DNA of 64,000 nt from Liolophura sinensis (Eukaryota > Mollusca > Polyplacophora > Chitonida > Chitonidae): contig NC_088295.1 of NCBI RefSeq assembly GCF_032854445.1, positions 55,407,249 through 55,471,248 on the forward strand, written 5' to 3'. The first letter of the stretch is position 1, and every line of letters begins with the position of its first letter. The translations under genes and the position numbers were made by a program. Under the pieces are notes generated by a model that saw nothing but the letters and a program-made list of their open reading frames with translations, ran no database searches and was not told where the DNA came from. Shown one piece after another: positions 49,448 to 60,316 of the stretch.

Positions 49448-49650
49448 TTGATTTTTGATTGGTGTTTTATGTCATACTCAAGAATATTTTACTTATATGA
49501 TGGCAGCTAGCATTATGGTGGAAGGAAACCAAGCAGTGTCCAGGGGACTGTTCCTAGTAAATCACCAAAGAAGCCAGCATGAACTGGACTTGAACTGAGA
49601 GGCTACTGATTATTATTCTGTGCTAACATGCAAACCACTCTGCCCCTCAT
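49448..49650 (-). mobile_element. SINE copy, diverged
   Basis: Minus orientation. Plus-strand blocks gattggtgttttatgtcatactcaagaatat, agcattatggtggaaggaaacc and agccagcatgaactggacttgaact, then a head remnant gtgctaacatgcaaaccac. Internal deletion after the gtccagggga block. Confidence 0.82.
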
Positions 49651-50491
49651 CATACAATAAACAATGTCTCAAACTTTCAGTTGTTTGTGGAAAGTCATTT
49701 AATAGCTGACTGTGTACACACTCTGTAACACAAAATATAAACTTAACATATATATTCATTAAAAATTTTAAAATCCAAAAATCACTGCAGGATGTTGAAT
49801 ACTTGCATGAAAAGAGTTCTTAAAACCCTTGTAGGTAAACACTATCACAGTTGCATTATCACAACAGTTGGACGGTCACAGTCAGCACAAAGGCAAATAA
49901 CAATATACTCAAATAGGACCTACCTATGTTTATATACAGTCTTATTTTACACCCTGGAATTTACGCTAAACATGGGCTGAAGTAAAATATTTAAATTTCA
50001 TGAACATATTTTACAACAAAATATATTAACACTTGGGGGGGCACTATGAATACTTTAACGGTGAATACTGTTAATAGTGAGGATTTATGTTAATAATAAT
50101 TTCATAAAATATAATTATATATATACGTAAATATAGCTGTACCATCGATCAGTCACACACGTACATGTTTTAATTATATACCCAGTAATTCAAATCTTCT
50201 GGATGTTATTTTCGGTACCTTTTGATATCATTTTCTTTTGTAACTTGCAAAGCTAGGCATGTGGGAAGCACTAATATTTGCCAATATTTTTTGGAAAGTG
50301 CTATTTATACAAAATACTCTTTGATTTGCTCAAGATAAAGGAATACTGTTACAAAATGGCATGGTTTTGGTACTTGTACTTCATCAGGTATTTTACATGT
50401 TCACATTTAGGCGCGATCCAAGTCAACTTATATGCAGACTGCACAGAAACTAACTTGTTCTATAGCTTTATACTTGTTGATGCAGCCAACA

Positions 50492-50497
50492 TTTAAT
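50492..50497 (-). promoter_or_regulatory. Candidate CFAP47 polyadenylation signal (ATTAAA)
   Basis: ATTAAA on the minus strand, about 113 nt past the CFAP47 stop codon. It is the second most common signal form; weak evidence on its own. Confidence 0.3.
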
Positions 50498-50609
50498 ATA
50501 GAGACTTATGGTTTAGACAATTAAACTGTATACAAATCTTACATTACTTGAATAATTAGGAATCAAACTGTAATTAGGGGACAAAGGGACTTTGTGTCAC
50601 AGAGCTGTT

Positions 50610-50828
50610 TCACATGATCTTCACCCTCTGAACGATTGGTGCACCTTTGATAGGGGAGGACACAGCTGTTGTGGTCAACTTCAAGTTACTACGGATATAG
50701 TTGACACGATTCTTCCTGGCCCGGGGGTCGGGATGTGGCCCTGCCATGGGGGCAGATGATCGTCCCTGGGGTGGGGAGTAGTCAGGTAACACGCCACGCA
50801 CGTCATAGCTCCACTGCATCTCTGATGT
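50610..50828 (-). CDS. CFAP47: CFAP47 last exon (visible exon 16) with stop
   Basis: 72 codons plus TGA, acceptor tttccag, phase 0. TSEMQWSYDVRGVLP ends the last ASH/MSP-like domain and VSSPIKGAPIVQR closes the protein; both parallel the C-terminus I remember for vertebrate CFAP47 (a W-x-Y-E-I-x-G-L-P-P segment and a V-S-S-x-I-K-G-A-P tail). CFAP47 is a large axonemal protein of cilia and sperm flagella, built from repeated MSP/ASH beta-sandwich domains and needed for flagellar motility in vertebrates. The sixteen visible exons give 900 residues; the 5' part lies beyond the right edge. Confidence 0.93.
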   Translation of the reverse strand, partial: TSEMQWSYDVRGVLPDYSPPQGRSSAPMAGPHPDPRARKNRVNYIRSNLKLTTTAVSSPIKGAPIVQRVKIM

Positions 50829-51408
50829 CTGGAAAGGAAGGAAAATTGAAATGTACAGTTAGTATCGGCCACTAAACTTAACAAAACCTAGATCCGCACA
50901 CGGGCCTCCACAGTCAATCATTTTGTAAGACTTTCTGAAATTCAGCTTTATTCTCTGTTAAAACACATTCTGATTGATGAAAGATTGATGTTGTATATCA
51001 GGCATTGAAGAAGTCTTACTTTTTTCACTGGCACCCTTTAAAAGTAGGGGCAACATTTAATGCTAAATGGTAAGTTTGTAAGAGAACACCCCAGATGTCT
51101 CAAGCAACTCTGTGCAAGTCAGGTAACCAAGAAACTGGCAACTAAAAGCTACATCAAGGGTATGCAGTTCTTCAGAATATTTCACTTGAAAGCAGTGTTC
51201 CATGTACTTCATGGAACATGACACAAAAATCCTCTTATGATACCCTTCTGCTAAAGCCGTAACAGGTGAAGAAGAACCCTGACTGCCAATTTTAATGACT
51301 TAGCCCTGATGCTGACTTGGGAATTAATTAATTAACATATTAATTCTTCAAAACGAATGCAGACATTGTTAACGACTTGTATGCCTATACTTTTGCTATA
51401 ACCCCTAC

Positions 51409-51577
51409 CTGTATGATCAGCTTTCCCTGGTACAGTTTCCCATAGACAGTGGGTAAGAAGTCAACCTGTATGAGAGAACCATTTGTCTCCCTTGGGAGGA
51501 GCTCTCCAGCCTGGGGAGTTACACAAAACTCTGGGTCGCTGTTAGCCAGGAAGTAGGCCTTGTATGGCTCAGGGTGG
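51409..51577 (-). CDS. CFAP47: CFAP47 visible exon 15
   Basis: 56 codons after a one-base completion of a split Ser codon; donor CAG|gtaggg. HPEPYKAYFLANSDPEFCV and the following GELLPRE are among the most conserved stretches of the CFAP47 C-terminus (family pattern N-P-E-P-x-x-A-Y-F-L and S-D-P-E-F). It ends GKLIIQ, the last strands before the terminal exon. Confidence 0.95.
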
Positions 51578-52142
51578 CTGAAAAGAAACAGTAAAATGCT
51601 TGTGATACATGTTCAGGTCATACATAAAACAATCTTTGCCAAAACCTGACCCCATCAGAACTAATTTTTCCCCCTGTAATTCTGGCCAATAAAAAAAGAT
51701 TTAAGAAACAAACATTGAAAGTTCATTTCTTAAAAAAAAATCAGAGTAGGGCCCATTTTTGGAGGGTTGATTTTTTTATGCCATACAGACATATTTTTCA
51801 AGACAGCTGCGAAGTGCAAGACACGTGAAGTTTTGTACATATTACATCTGGTATTTCATGAATCAGATAAAATCAAAAACATGTACAATGCCACGCATAG
51901 AAATACCTGGTTAGAAAATGAGTGTAGCAACATGAGCAAACATACAAACTAAAAGAAAACAAGCATCTTCATAACCTTAGATAATGTTGGAAAATTTAAC
52001 ATTAAGAATTTAAAATAATTGCAAGTTGCTAGGCTTGAGTAACATCTACGAGATATCCCCATAAAGATACCAGGAAAATCATAGAGATGAATATTAAATC
52101 TAATTTAGTGATCTCGGGGCCAGAAACTTTTGTACTTCACAT

Positions 52143-52185
52143 ATGTCAGTCTGTTTTGGATTTATCACAATGGACAGACTGACAT
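52143..52185. repeat. Small perfect inverted repeat
   Basis: 12-bp arms ATGTCAGTCTGT and ACAGACTGACAT with a 19-nt loop, in a CFAP47 intron. Possibly chance or a small foldback. Confidence 0.6.
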
Positions 52186-52256
52186 GACCAAGCTTATATG
52201 AGTCAATGGTTTCATAAGACTATGCTGGGTGCAGTCAAATACTCTTCAAATCTCAC

Positions 52257-52418
52257 CTGGATTGACTGTACAACCTGAACGACACGCTCGACTGTCTGTT
52301 CAGACCGGTGGCCTCTATAGAGATGGTGTCATCCACTTCAGGCTCAGCAGCCACGAATCTCAGCGGGAACTTCCAAACTCCTCCTGTGGCTGCTCTCACA
52401 TGCAGATGGACATTGTGA
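52257..52418 (-). CDS. CFAP47: CFAP47 visible exon 14
   Basis: 162 bp, acceptor ccacag, donor AG|gtgaga. It carries GGVWKFPLRFVAAEPEVDD and the following T-I-S-I-E, a block strongly conserved in CFAP47 (G-V-W-K-F-P-x-x-x-x-A-x-E-P-E-V-D-D). Both splice phases match the neighbours exactly. Confidence 0.95.
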
Positions 52419-52849
52419 CTGTGGAGAACAATGCAGTGATATGCCATTAGACAATTCATATGCACTATATTTTAGTTAAGCTCAGTATACACCAACCTGT
52501 GAGGACCAGATGTCTGCATCACTGGTTCATTTTAAGGCAAAATACAGCAAGACATACCATAAATCCTTCACACACTCAACCATGCAGTCAAATATAACTT
52601 TCAATGCATTTTGAAAACATAATTTGTAAAATTTTTATTTACTGATGATTTGATCTGTGTTCAATGCCATCATTCAAGATATAAGATTTTGAAGACATTA
52701 TATTGTTCAGCAGCTAGGCCAGGGGCAATGAACTTCACCCCAAACATAACTGTCCAGTTCAAACAATATCCCGCTAATATGCCAATGTTTTATGTTTGTG
52801 GTTGAATCTGTGGATGACTTAAGGTATTTACTATCGATATCATACCGAA

Positions 52850-53325
52850 AGGCAAGACATATTTATCATCAATACCATGCATACAAGAAGATAAGATGTA
52901 TTTATCATCAATACCATGCATACAAGAAGGCAAGACATATTTATCATCAATACCATGCATACAAGAAGATAAGATGTATTTATCATCAATACCATGCATA
53001 CAAGAAGGCAAGATGTATTTATCATCAATACCATGCATACAAGAAGGCAAGACATATTTACCATCAATACCATGCATAAAAGAAGGCAAGACATATTTAT
53101 CATCAATGCCATGCATACAAGAAGGCAAGACGTATTTATCATCAATACCATGCATACAAGAGGGCAAGACATATTTACCATCAACACCATGCATACAAGA
53201 AGGTAAAACGTATTTACCATCAATACCATGCATACAAGAAGGCAAGACGTATTTACCATCAATACCATGCATACAAGAAGCCAAAACACATTTATCATCA
53301 ATACCATGCATACAAAAAGGTAAGA
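52850..53325. repeat. 39-bp minisatellite, about 12 copies
   Basis: Unit ggcaagacatatttatcatc then aataccatgcatacaagaa, 39 bp, so 13 codons and open in several frames on both strands (for example MHGIDDKYVLPSC repeats). It is intronic in CFAP47, between visible exons 13 and 14, and is not a gene. Confidence 0.96.
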
Positions 53326-53477
53326 CAAAGACCAACAGCAGGAAACTAGAAGTAATTAATGTCACAGCAACACATTTTTTTCTATGCTTAGAGGCAAAAC
53401 AGACCAGGTCAAGTAAAGATAATACAATTTAAACCATACAAATACTACGGCAGGTTTTGGAATAAAGCTCCACTTAC

Positions 53478-53649
53478 TTCATAGCCTTGAGGGGAGCATA
53501 GACGATGTTGAAAACCAGAGCCACCAGTCCTGACTGTTTGTCGCGGTGCTGGCGCACCAAGGAAATAGCCACAGAATTTTTCATGCTTTCTTCTGATTCT
53601 TTGGAATCAAACACAAGATGGTGTGTGAACTCCTCTGCCACTATGGGCG
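53478..53649 (-). CDS. CFAP47: CFAP47 visible exon 13
   Basis: 172 bp, acceptor ttgcag, donor AA|gtaagtg. Encodes APIVAEEFTHHLVFD...LVRQHRDKQSGLVALVFNIVYAPLKAM, a beta-rich segment. The A-L-x-F-N-I-V-Y-A-P pattern corresponds to the strand pair before the VWKFP block in the family. Confidence 0.92.
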
Positions 53650-54091
53650 CTGCAAGTGAAGAGTTCGACAGTTAGTCTTAATACGAGATTTCTAAACAAA
53701 TTAACAAAGCTGACCATTAGCAAAAGAAAGAAAGCTTGAGGTTTGCTCATCGAAAGTGTAAACAAACTTCCAATCACACTCCCATAACAAGGTAATAATT
53801 ATCATGACATGGCTGAAAGAGTGCTGACTCTGCATTAAGCCATGATCATTCTTTCATTCACATAGGATTAAGACTATGAGGCTGTCTTGATTACTTGATG
53901 TACCACATACAGGTACCAGGAGATCAGATATTCTGTGATCTAATTTATATTTCTGGCAAATGATTCGAGAATAATGTTACCTCAATTCGAAAACATTTTG
54001 AACTGTTTTTGATAAAAGTCACATTCTTTCAGTTATTTGTCAGATAATGCAAATTGCTAACACCAATTTAAGACTTAAACTTCACCCCTAC

Positions 54092-54366
54092 CTTCTGCCA
54101 CAACGATACCCTCTGGGGGTTTGGGTGACTGGTTACTAGGGGTGACAGCACGTGTCCTCATAGCCTTGTGGGGGTACTGGCCAGATGCGGAGGCTGCCAC
54201 GCCCGTCAAGACAACCTCCAGTCTCTCCTCAACACGCTCCCGGGCCCGACACTCCAGCACTGATGCATTTGAGTCCTTCACAGTCTGTGACTCAGGAATA
54301 CCATGGATGGGGAAGCGCCAGCAGATTTCGGTCAGCCCGCTGGTGCCATTGCTTGACAACGGTTGT
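54092..54366 (-). CDS. CFAP47: CFAP47 visible exon 12
   Basis: 91 full codons, acceptor caacag, donor G|gtaggg. ICWRFPIHGIPES is the conserved I-x-W-x-Y/F-P-I-x-G-x-P of CFAP47, followed by LECRARERVEERLEVVLTG, which parallels the C-x-x-R-x-R-E-x-V-x-V-x-V-x-L-x-G segment. A Pro/Ser-rich loop (TPSNQSPKPPEG) follows. Confidence 0.94.
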
Positions 54367-54472
54367 CTGTTGGAAAAAGTAAGATTTACTTTTCATGATA
54401 TTTTCCTTGTTTCTGAGTACACTCCATTAAACTTGAAACTTTTCTAATGAAAGTTCATTGTAGAGCAAATAA

Positions 54473-54600
54473 GGTATTTATTTATTTATTTTGTTTATTT
54501 GATTAGTGTTTAAAGCCCCACTCAAGAATCCTTCCCTTATATGAAGGCAGTTAGGTTTATTGGCAGGAAAATAAGCATCAGGATCAGGACTGTTACAGGT
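54473..54600 (-). mobile_element. SINE tail fragment, degenerate
   Basis: tttatttatttattttgtttatttgattagtgtttaaagccccactcaagaat, then cttatatgaaggcag and a weak body, minus orientation, in a CFAP47 intron. Confidence 0.65.
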
Positions 54601-54629
54601 GGACACCCAGTTGTCTCCTCTTGTCTCAC

Positions 54630-54861
54630 CCTTTGTCATCTGTGGGCATGTAAGGCCAAGCCTGTTTGTCTTCCTTCCTCATCACCACAGTGCACAGGGC
54701 TTCAAACAGCACCATGCTAGGTGGGGCAAATGAGATGGGGATGTCCAGGGTGGACTTGGGGCCCACACGAATCTGGCTCCTATGTTTTAGCAGCAGGCAG
54801 AACGGAGACTCTTCCGTCGGCTCAGGGAAACACTTCTTATTCTCCAATGCCTTGTCCTTGT
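54630..54861 (-). CDS. CFAP47: CFAP47 visible exon 11
   Basis: 232 bp, acceptor ttgcag, donor GG|gtgaga. VGPKSTLDIPISFAPPSMVLFEALC is an MSP/ASH-domain strand pair (family pattern P-x-x-T-L-D-I-P-V-x-F-x-P). Splice phases 1 and 2 fit both neighbours. Confidence 0.93.
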
Positions 54862-55044
54862 CTGCAAATTAGAGATTTATAGTCTATACCCCAATAACAT
54901 GTATTTATAAACTGGTTTAAAAAAACATCCTGGGGAAACATTGCACACACTGAAGAAACCTCTTAACTAAAAAAACCAAGGCTGAACCATCCATGGGGTG
55001 TGACTTTCTAAATTTCTTTCCCCTTTTTTAAATTATTTTTCTAT

Positions 55045-55335
55045 ATATTTTTTTGATTTTTGTTTGACGTCATATTCTAAAGATTTTTCCATTATACAAT
55101 AGCAGTTGCCATTATAAGTGGAGAACACCAGAGTGCCAGAGGTAAACCTTTGGTAAGTTACTGTTGAATTTTCCAATGTGTGACATACATGTGAGTATAT
55201 ATGGACACCATACTGTTGGAAGGTAAGTGGTACTCGAAGAACGTTAGACGATATAAAAAGGCAGCATGGATACAGCTGATTACTTACAGCAGTCATCAAA
55301 AACCCATGAACAGTGAAAACAGAGGAATGCACAAA
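55045..55335. repeat. Dispersed repeat family Y, copy 1
   Basis: Resembles 61690-61910. Shared elements in order: a SINE-like tttttgtttgacgtcatattctaaag start, gtaaacctttggtaagttac, tccaatgtgtgacatacatg, tatatggacaccatactgtt and ggaaggtaagtggtac. Lies in a CFAP47 intron. Confidence 0.65.
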
Positions 55336-55651
55336 TTCCCTACCCAAGGGCTGGGACTAATGGGATTCTGACAGAATGTATTTGCCCCTTGGCCAGTCAG
55401 AATTGAAGGATTGACGGGATTATCCAAACTTTCACCCATGACAGTGTTGTACATTTTGACTAGTTCTGAGACTTGAGGTTTGTTAGGCAAGTGCATGTAG
55501 GGTGATATCTTCCTAGAAAAATGGATGTTTCAGGATCATAAGTAGGATTTTTTGTGACATTTATTTGCCTCCAAAAGAGCACTTTTTGGGCGAAATTTTG
55601 GGTCGTTTACTGTTTGTGCCATTGCTAACGCTGAAAACTCAGGATGCTTAC

Positions 55652-55808
55652 CTCTGAGAAGAATATCAACGAACACGATGTGATCTGTGGGGTTTCTGAA
55701 GGGGATGATGAGGGTGGTGTTAGAGCCCACGGAGGTGTACACACACGAGGGAGGCTGAGGCTGAGGCAACAGGCCTGACCCACTCAATGTGAACACCCAC
55801 TCTCCTAG
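55652..55808 (-). CDS. CFAP47: CFAP47 visible exon 10
   Basis: 52 codons plus one base, acceptor ccacag, donor G|gtaagc. LGEWVFTLSGSGLLPQPQPP matches the family E-W-V-F-x-L-x-G-x-G-L-x-P-Q-P segment, then TTLIIPFRNPTDHIVFVDILL starts the next beta-sandwich. Confidence 0.96.
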
Positions 55809-55984
55809 CTGTGGGTGAGAAACACATAATGTTCAGTAATGATTCAAGCTGGTAAGGATCAACTTAATGAATTTATGTTCATCTACTAATACTATCTAAT
55901 AATAACTTGTACAAGGCTGGTAAAATTGTACCATATGTGTTTGCATGTGTTCAAGTCTGTCTATATCCATTTATTCTTTTAATT

Positions 55985-56222
55985 ATTTAAATTATTTGAT
56001 TGGTGTTTTATCACCTACTCAAAAGTCTTTCACTTATACAATGGCTGCCACCATTATGGTGGGAGGAAACTGGGCACAGACGGGGGAAACCTGTGACCAT
56101 TCGCAGGTTGCTTACAGACCTTGCATGACCAGTGTGGAGGCCAGAATTGGCTGGACATGAACTCACAGTGACTGCAGAGCTAAGCCGCTCCCAGAACCAT
56201 TGTGGTGCACTGGCACACAAAC
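55985..56222 (-). mobile_element. SINE copy, diverged
   Basis: Minus orientation, near full length. tttgattggtgttttatcacctactc, ccaccattatggtgggaggaaac, tcgcaggttgcttacagacctt and tggctggacatgaactcacagtgac are recognisable, with a weak head to about 56222. Confidence 0.85.
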
Positions 56223-56252
56223 CAGTGAGTATATTACAAGTTGCTGACTGAC

Positions 56253-56469
56253 CTGATGAGTGAAGAAGGAGATCTTGGCCGTGTGATCGCCTGTTCCCAA
56301 AGTGGAGGGCATGAAGGTGACAGGAATCTCCAGCTGTGAATGTGCGGGCAACTCAATTGGCCTTTCGTTATCTCTCTCCAGGTCAAAGTTGTTCGTGTTA
56401 CTGATGGAGGTGATCAACTGAAGGTTTTCATTGGTTGGATTCTTCAATACGATGTTTTGAGACGTCCAC
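56253..56469 (-). CDS. CFAP47: CFAP47 visible exon 9
   Basis: 217 bp, acceptor ttttag, donor CAG|gtcagt. WTSQNIVLKNPTNENLQL is the conserved W-x-T-Q-N-I-x-L-x-N-P-T-x-E block; LPAHSQLEIPVTFMPSTLG follows, an MSP-domain signature. Confidence 0.96.
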
Positions 56470-56592
56470 CTAAAAACAGGAAAGATTTACTAACTGACAG
56501 ACAGACAGACAGACTGACTGGGACGTCTGAGGCCACGGACATCAACCTCCCAAACATGCATAGTGATTCTAGAAAATTGCACTAAATGACAC

Positions 56593-56722
56593 AGCTCGTA
56601 ATCAAGAATATTTCACGATGGTGGCCAGCATTATGGTGGATGGAAACCCGACAAAGCCTGGGGGAAACACACAAATATCCACAGGTTGCTGGCAGACCTT
56701 TCCTCATACGGCCCATAATATA
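56593..56722 (-). mobile_element. SINE body fragment
   Basis: caagaatatttcacgatggtggccagcattatggtgg, then cacaggttgctggcagacctttcc; head and tail are missing. In a CFAP47 intron. Confidence 0.75.
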
Positions 56723-57156
56723 ACTAGGAAAATTAAGCAGTTGTAAACATTTTTTTTTCAGTATTGCCGTGATTAAACGCACGAAAATTAATTCCCACGA
56801 ACCCACTTTAATAGGCCAGCTAGACTTGAGTTGGTCATCTATGACGTCACCAGCTGAGTTTTACCAGGTGGCTGGCCGGAGATTGGCTAGGGCAGTAAAT
56901 CTACTGTTTTTTTGGTGCATTTAGAGTCATAATTATCTTTCTCAGAGGCCTGCATGGTAACATACTGTTAAACACATTATAATCTTTATAACCTAATGAC
57001 AAGCAGCTAAATCTGGACACTAATCCTTTAATAATATCTTTATTTATCGAACGTAGCTTGAAACTGTTCTTCCCCAAGGTCATGTTTTAAATGTTTCATA
57101 AATCATACAAATATTACATTAATTATAAAAGTTGAGAACACAAACCAAACACCTAC

Positions 57157-57264
57157 CTCCCCAATTCACATTCCATGTGAGGCAATACTGTAGGGGCTGG
57201 GGATTCCCCTATCAGAACAAGGTCGTACCAAAACTCACCCACAGCATCATTATAAAATATCAAG
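57157..57264 (-). CDS. CFAP47: CFAP47 visible exon 8
   Basis: 108 bp, acceptor tttcag, donor AG|gtaggt. AVGEFWYDLVLIGE and LPHMECELG are diagnostic: the family has V-G-E-F-W-Y-D-L-V-L and L-P-x-M-E-C-E-L-G-x-W in the same order, with the final R completed across the intron. Confidence 0.97.
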
Positions 57265-57856
57265 CTGAAAAATACACAGTTCATATTAAAGATATTTATT
57301 TTTATCATGAACAGAGTCCACTTCAAGCCTAAATTTTGGAACAATTGGTCTGCTCATTTTAGACACTACATATGTAATTCTAGCAGGAATATTGAGCTTC
57401 TTTCTTTCTCCTGGTTAGACCATCTAATGAACAACACTACTAATATCGGTCCCAAATTTTAGAAGAATTATGGTACTCCAATACACATAATCCATAATTT
57501 TTTGTCAGGCAGTTTATTGGTCCTTATTCTTCATGTGCCAATAATTAACTTGTGAATTCTTGTTTCACACTTAGAAATGGTTCAAAACAATTGATACCAC
57601 ACTGCTCAAGTTTGAATGACCACCAGGGATATATACAGCATTTAGAAGGTCCTATTATCATTCTTCAGAATTGTCTGACCATAATACATGTAAGAGTTAC
57701 TATCTGAAGCAGTTCATAACCATGTATGCCAGCTAGGATTTTTACCTTATATGACAGCAGTCAGGTATATAGTTGGAGGAATTTCAATTCCAAAATTTTA
57801 GTAAGTCAGCGGTGATCAGGACTACACTAGCCCTCTTCCATATAACATGCACATAC

Positions 57857-58032
57857 CTTCCTGAAAACTTGCCAATGATGGAGGGAAAATAAGTGAGGAG
57901 ATAGACATCCTTAGTTCCTGCGGCCAAGGTTATGGAGGCAGGGCCAAAGAGGTCACGACCTTCTATATCCACGTCTAGCGTGATCTCTTCCGTGGTGGGA
58001 TTCCTCACTAACACCTCCACTACCATACGTTT
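57857..58032 (-). CDS. CFAP47: CFAP47 visible exon 7
   Basis: 58 codons plus two bases, acceptor ctatag, donor AG|gtatgt. VVEVLVRNPTTEEITLDVDIEG, then ITLAAGTKDVYLLTYFPSIIGKFSG, is a complete strand set of an MSP/ASH domain with the N-P-T/F-x-E-x-I-T-L-D-V block of CFAP47. Confidence 0.95.
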
Positions 58033-58487
58033 CTATAGTAACGAGAAAAAAGGTTTACAATTTAGCAAGAAAACATGACTTGTGCTCAGTCACAAGCTAC
58101 AATGCATCTACATCTAGAGAATACAGTCACAATCAAAAACAAGAAGTGCACCAACAAGAACGAAAACAACAACGACAAAAAATGAGTGTGAATCCTCAAG
58201 GGTGCTGCTAGCATAAACTTGGTCCAGTTTCATAAAATGCATAATCTGCTTGGAAATATTGTTTATAATGAAAGTAGCTAGTGCAGATTTATTCTAATAT
58301 GCCAGAACGTCATTCAACTTAGATACATACAACTTCCTCCAAACTTGTAATTTACAAACAAAGCAGATGATCACAGTTTGAAAATGGGGGTAAATGTGAA
58401 GTTCAATACAGTATGCTGTCCATACGTAATAAATGTTTAGAGATACAACATTATGACAACAGAGTGACTTCCCTTTGGGACATAACT

Positions 58488-58640
58488 TGATTTGATTGGT
58501 TTCCAGGGGAAAGCCACAACCATCTGCAACTTGATGACAGAAATTCCCACGTATGGCCAGCATGAGCTGGACTTGAACTCACAGCAACTGCATTGGTCAG
58601 AGGGCTCCTGGGTCGCAATGGCATTGGTCAGAGGCCCCCC
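58488..58640 (-). mobile_element. SINE fragment
   Basis: gattggtttccaggggaaagccac, gccagcatgagctggacttgaactcacagcaac and gagggctcctgggtcgcaatg: body and head parts with internal deletions. In a CFAP47 intron. Confidence 0.78.
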
Positions 58641-58838
58641 TTTGGCGACATGAAGTTCGAGCTTTTTTCGTTAATACTGAAATTTTATCTGAACATAAAT
58701 ACTCCCATGTTAAAAGACAGGTGCCCCTACTGATCTAAAGTGAAAAAGACATTTTGCAATAGGTGTGTCTCTCTGTTGTCATGATTTCAAAACTGCATAT
58801 TGCCCCAGCATTCTGGGAACAGGTATGTCAGTACTTAC

Positions 58839-58983
58839 GTGACAGGCTGATCTGACCTCCAGTGACCTCTGAGGTGGGGGAGGGCTGACCTTGACAGTCA
58901 GGGAGTACCAGACCTGGTAACCATAGTAATCTGAGCCCTCACTGTCAGAGCCGGGCACTTCATCACCATCACTGTCCACTTCA
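58839..58983 (-). CDS. CFAP47: CFAP47 visible exon 6, acidic linker
   Basis: 145 bp, acceptor ttacag, donor CAC|gtaagt. It encodes an acidic linker (EVDSDGDEVPGSDSEGSD), then YYGYQVWYSLTVKVSPPPPQRSLEVRSAC, the start of a beta-sandwich. I do not recall an equivalent acidic stretch at this place in vertebrates; it may be lineage-specific. Confidence 0.9.
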
Positions 58984-59419
58984 CTGTAACACACCAGAAC
59001 ACAAACCTATATACTAGCACTCATTCAGGCTCGCTCATTCCAACGCAATTTTTTTTCATTTCACACTTGGTAAAAATAGAGCAGTTCACCTTTAAGCCAT
59101 TCTGAAGAGCTTTTCAGACAAAATGAGGCACACTGAAACCTTATCGCCAAAACTTCCCCTTCTCCCTTTCCTTCCACAATCCTCGTGAAGTAGATGACAA
59201 AGCAGTTTGAATTTGTATGGTCTTGGTGATTTCTTTTCTACTCTACAGTTTATTGTCTTGTTAATGCAAGCTAGATTCCAACTCAAATACTCACTGCTGC
59301 AAGGCTACAATGGCTGCAGGTACATATTCCTTGATCTTTAATAATCTAGCCAGCCAATCAAGACCTGACTGAATTGGAATAAATCCTCATCTGTATGGAA
59401 TAACAAACTTCAGACTCAC

Positions 59420-59568
59420 ACAACTGGGTTTTTGCCGGCTGTGAAGGAGATGATACCCTTCTGTACTCCCCTCCTGGAGGGCATCACCTCCATGTTGTAT
59501 ATCCCGGATTTTCCTGGTAACACACTGATTGACACGTTCCCGCCCACACACTGCAGATCTGACTCGAC
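59420..59568 (-). CDS. CFAP47: CFAP47 visible exon 5
   Basis: 49 codons plus two bases, acceptor ttgcag, donor GT|gtgagt. VESDLQCVGGNVSISVLPGK, then YNMEVMPSRRGVQKGIISFTAG, is typical of the MSP/ASH repeats (P-x-x-x-G-x-x-x-G-x-I-x-F). Confidence 0.93.
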
Positions 59569-60261
59569 CTGCAATAATGGAACAGAGAGGAAGTCAGGAT
59601 TTTCAAAAAAACATCGCCTTCCTTCTTCTTTATACTGAGATGTTAGCTGTTGACTGTGATGTCATAATCTAACATCAGTGAATGAAATAAATTTGAGATG
59701 CAGCTAGTGATCAGATGTCATAGATGATGCGAACACAATGGAGCAATGACAAAGGGTGTAATCAATCAGATTACTCAGATATGTATTTTTATACATATAC
59801 CCAGGTGTGTGATTGACAGAGTTGTGTATTTTCTGAATGATAAGGCCACATACAGGAATATCCTTTAAGTACACTAGAACAGCTTGAAAGATGTAATTTT
59901 CCAAATATTTTTCTAATCTAATCTAATTTTCTAATGAGAAGGTGTTGAAAATTTGACAAAAATCCCTCCTGCTCAAACCGTTCCACTACGATTCACACAG
60001 CAGAATTTATTACTATGATCTGTCATTACATAGACTAGCCAAATAAAAATTCTTCAAGTATTCCACAATTGTTCCCCAGAGTCACCCACACATAAGCCAC
60101 TGTCAGGCTTGTGACTTGCTACTGGATTGCCAGTACTGAACTTTCCCCCTGGCTTTTACCATATTTAACCTCCAGACACAAGAGAGCTACTGATGACCAT
60201 GGAACCTGTAGAACATTCCTGTAACTGACACAGACCTGTGGTAATTATAATCAAGACTTAC

Positions 60262-60316
60262 AGTGAAGGTCAGTTTCTTCCTTGTATGGTTTGGAATCAT
60301 CAAGGGCACAAGGACA
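60262..60316 (-). CDS. CFAP47: CFAP47 visible exon 4, 55 bp
   Basis: Small exon, acceptor tttcag, donor ACT|gtaagt. Encodes VLVPLMIPNHTRKKLTFT. Both phases fit (2 on entry, 0 on exit); the V-P-x-x-I-P-N pattern is the strand opening a domain. Confidence 0.9.

Larger units (their letters stand above)
46350..50609. other. Intergenic region between NOLC1 and CFAP47 (tail to tail)
   Basis: 4.3 kb between the two stop codons. It includes the NOLC1 3' UTR, a SINE copy (49448-49650) and AT-rich sequence. Open frames here are short and unrecognised. Confidence 0.65.

Noticed and set aside
55296-55496. 66-codon minus-strand frame in a CFAP47 intron
   Set aside because: The exons on either side (54630-54861 and 55652-55808) join in perfect phase without it, and part of it overlaps repeat family Y.
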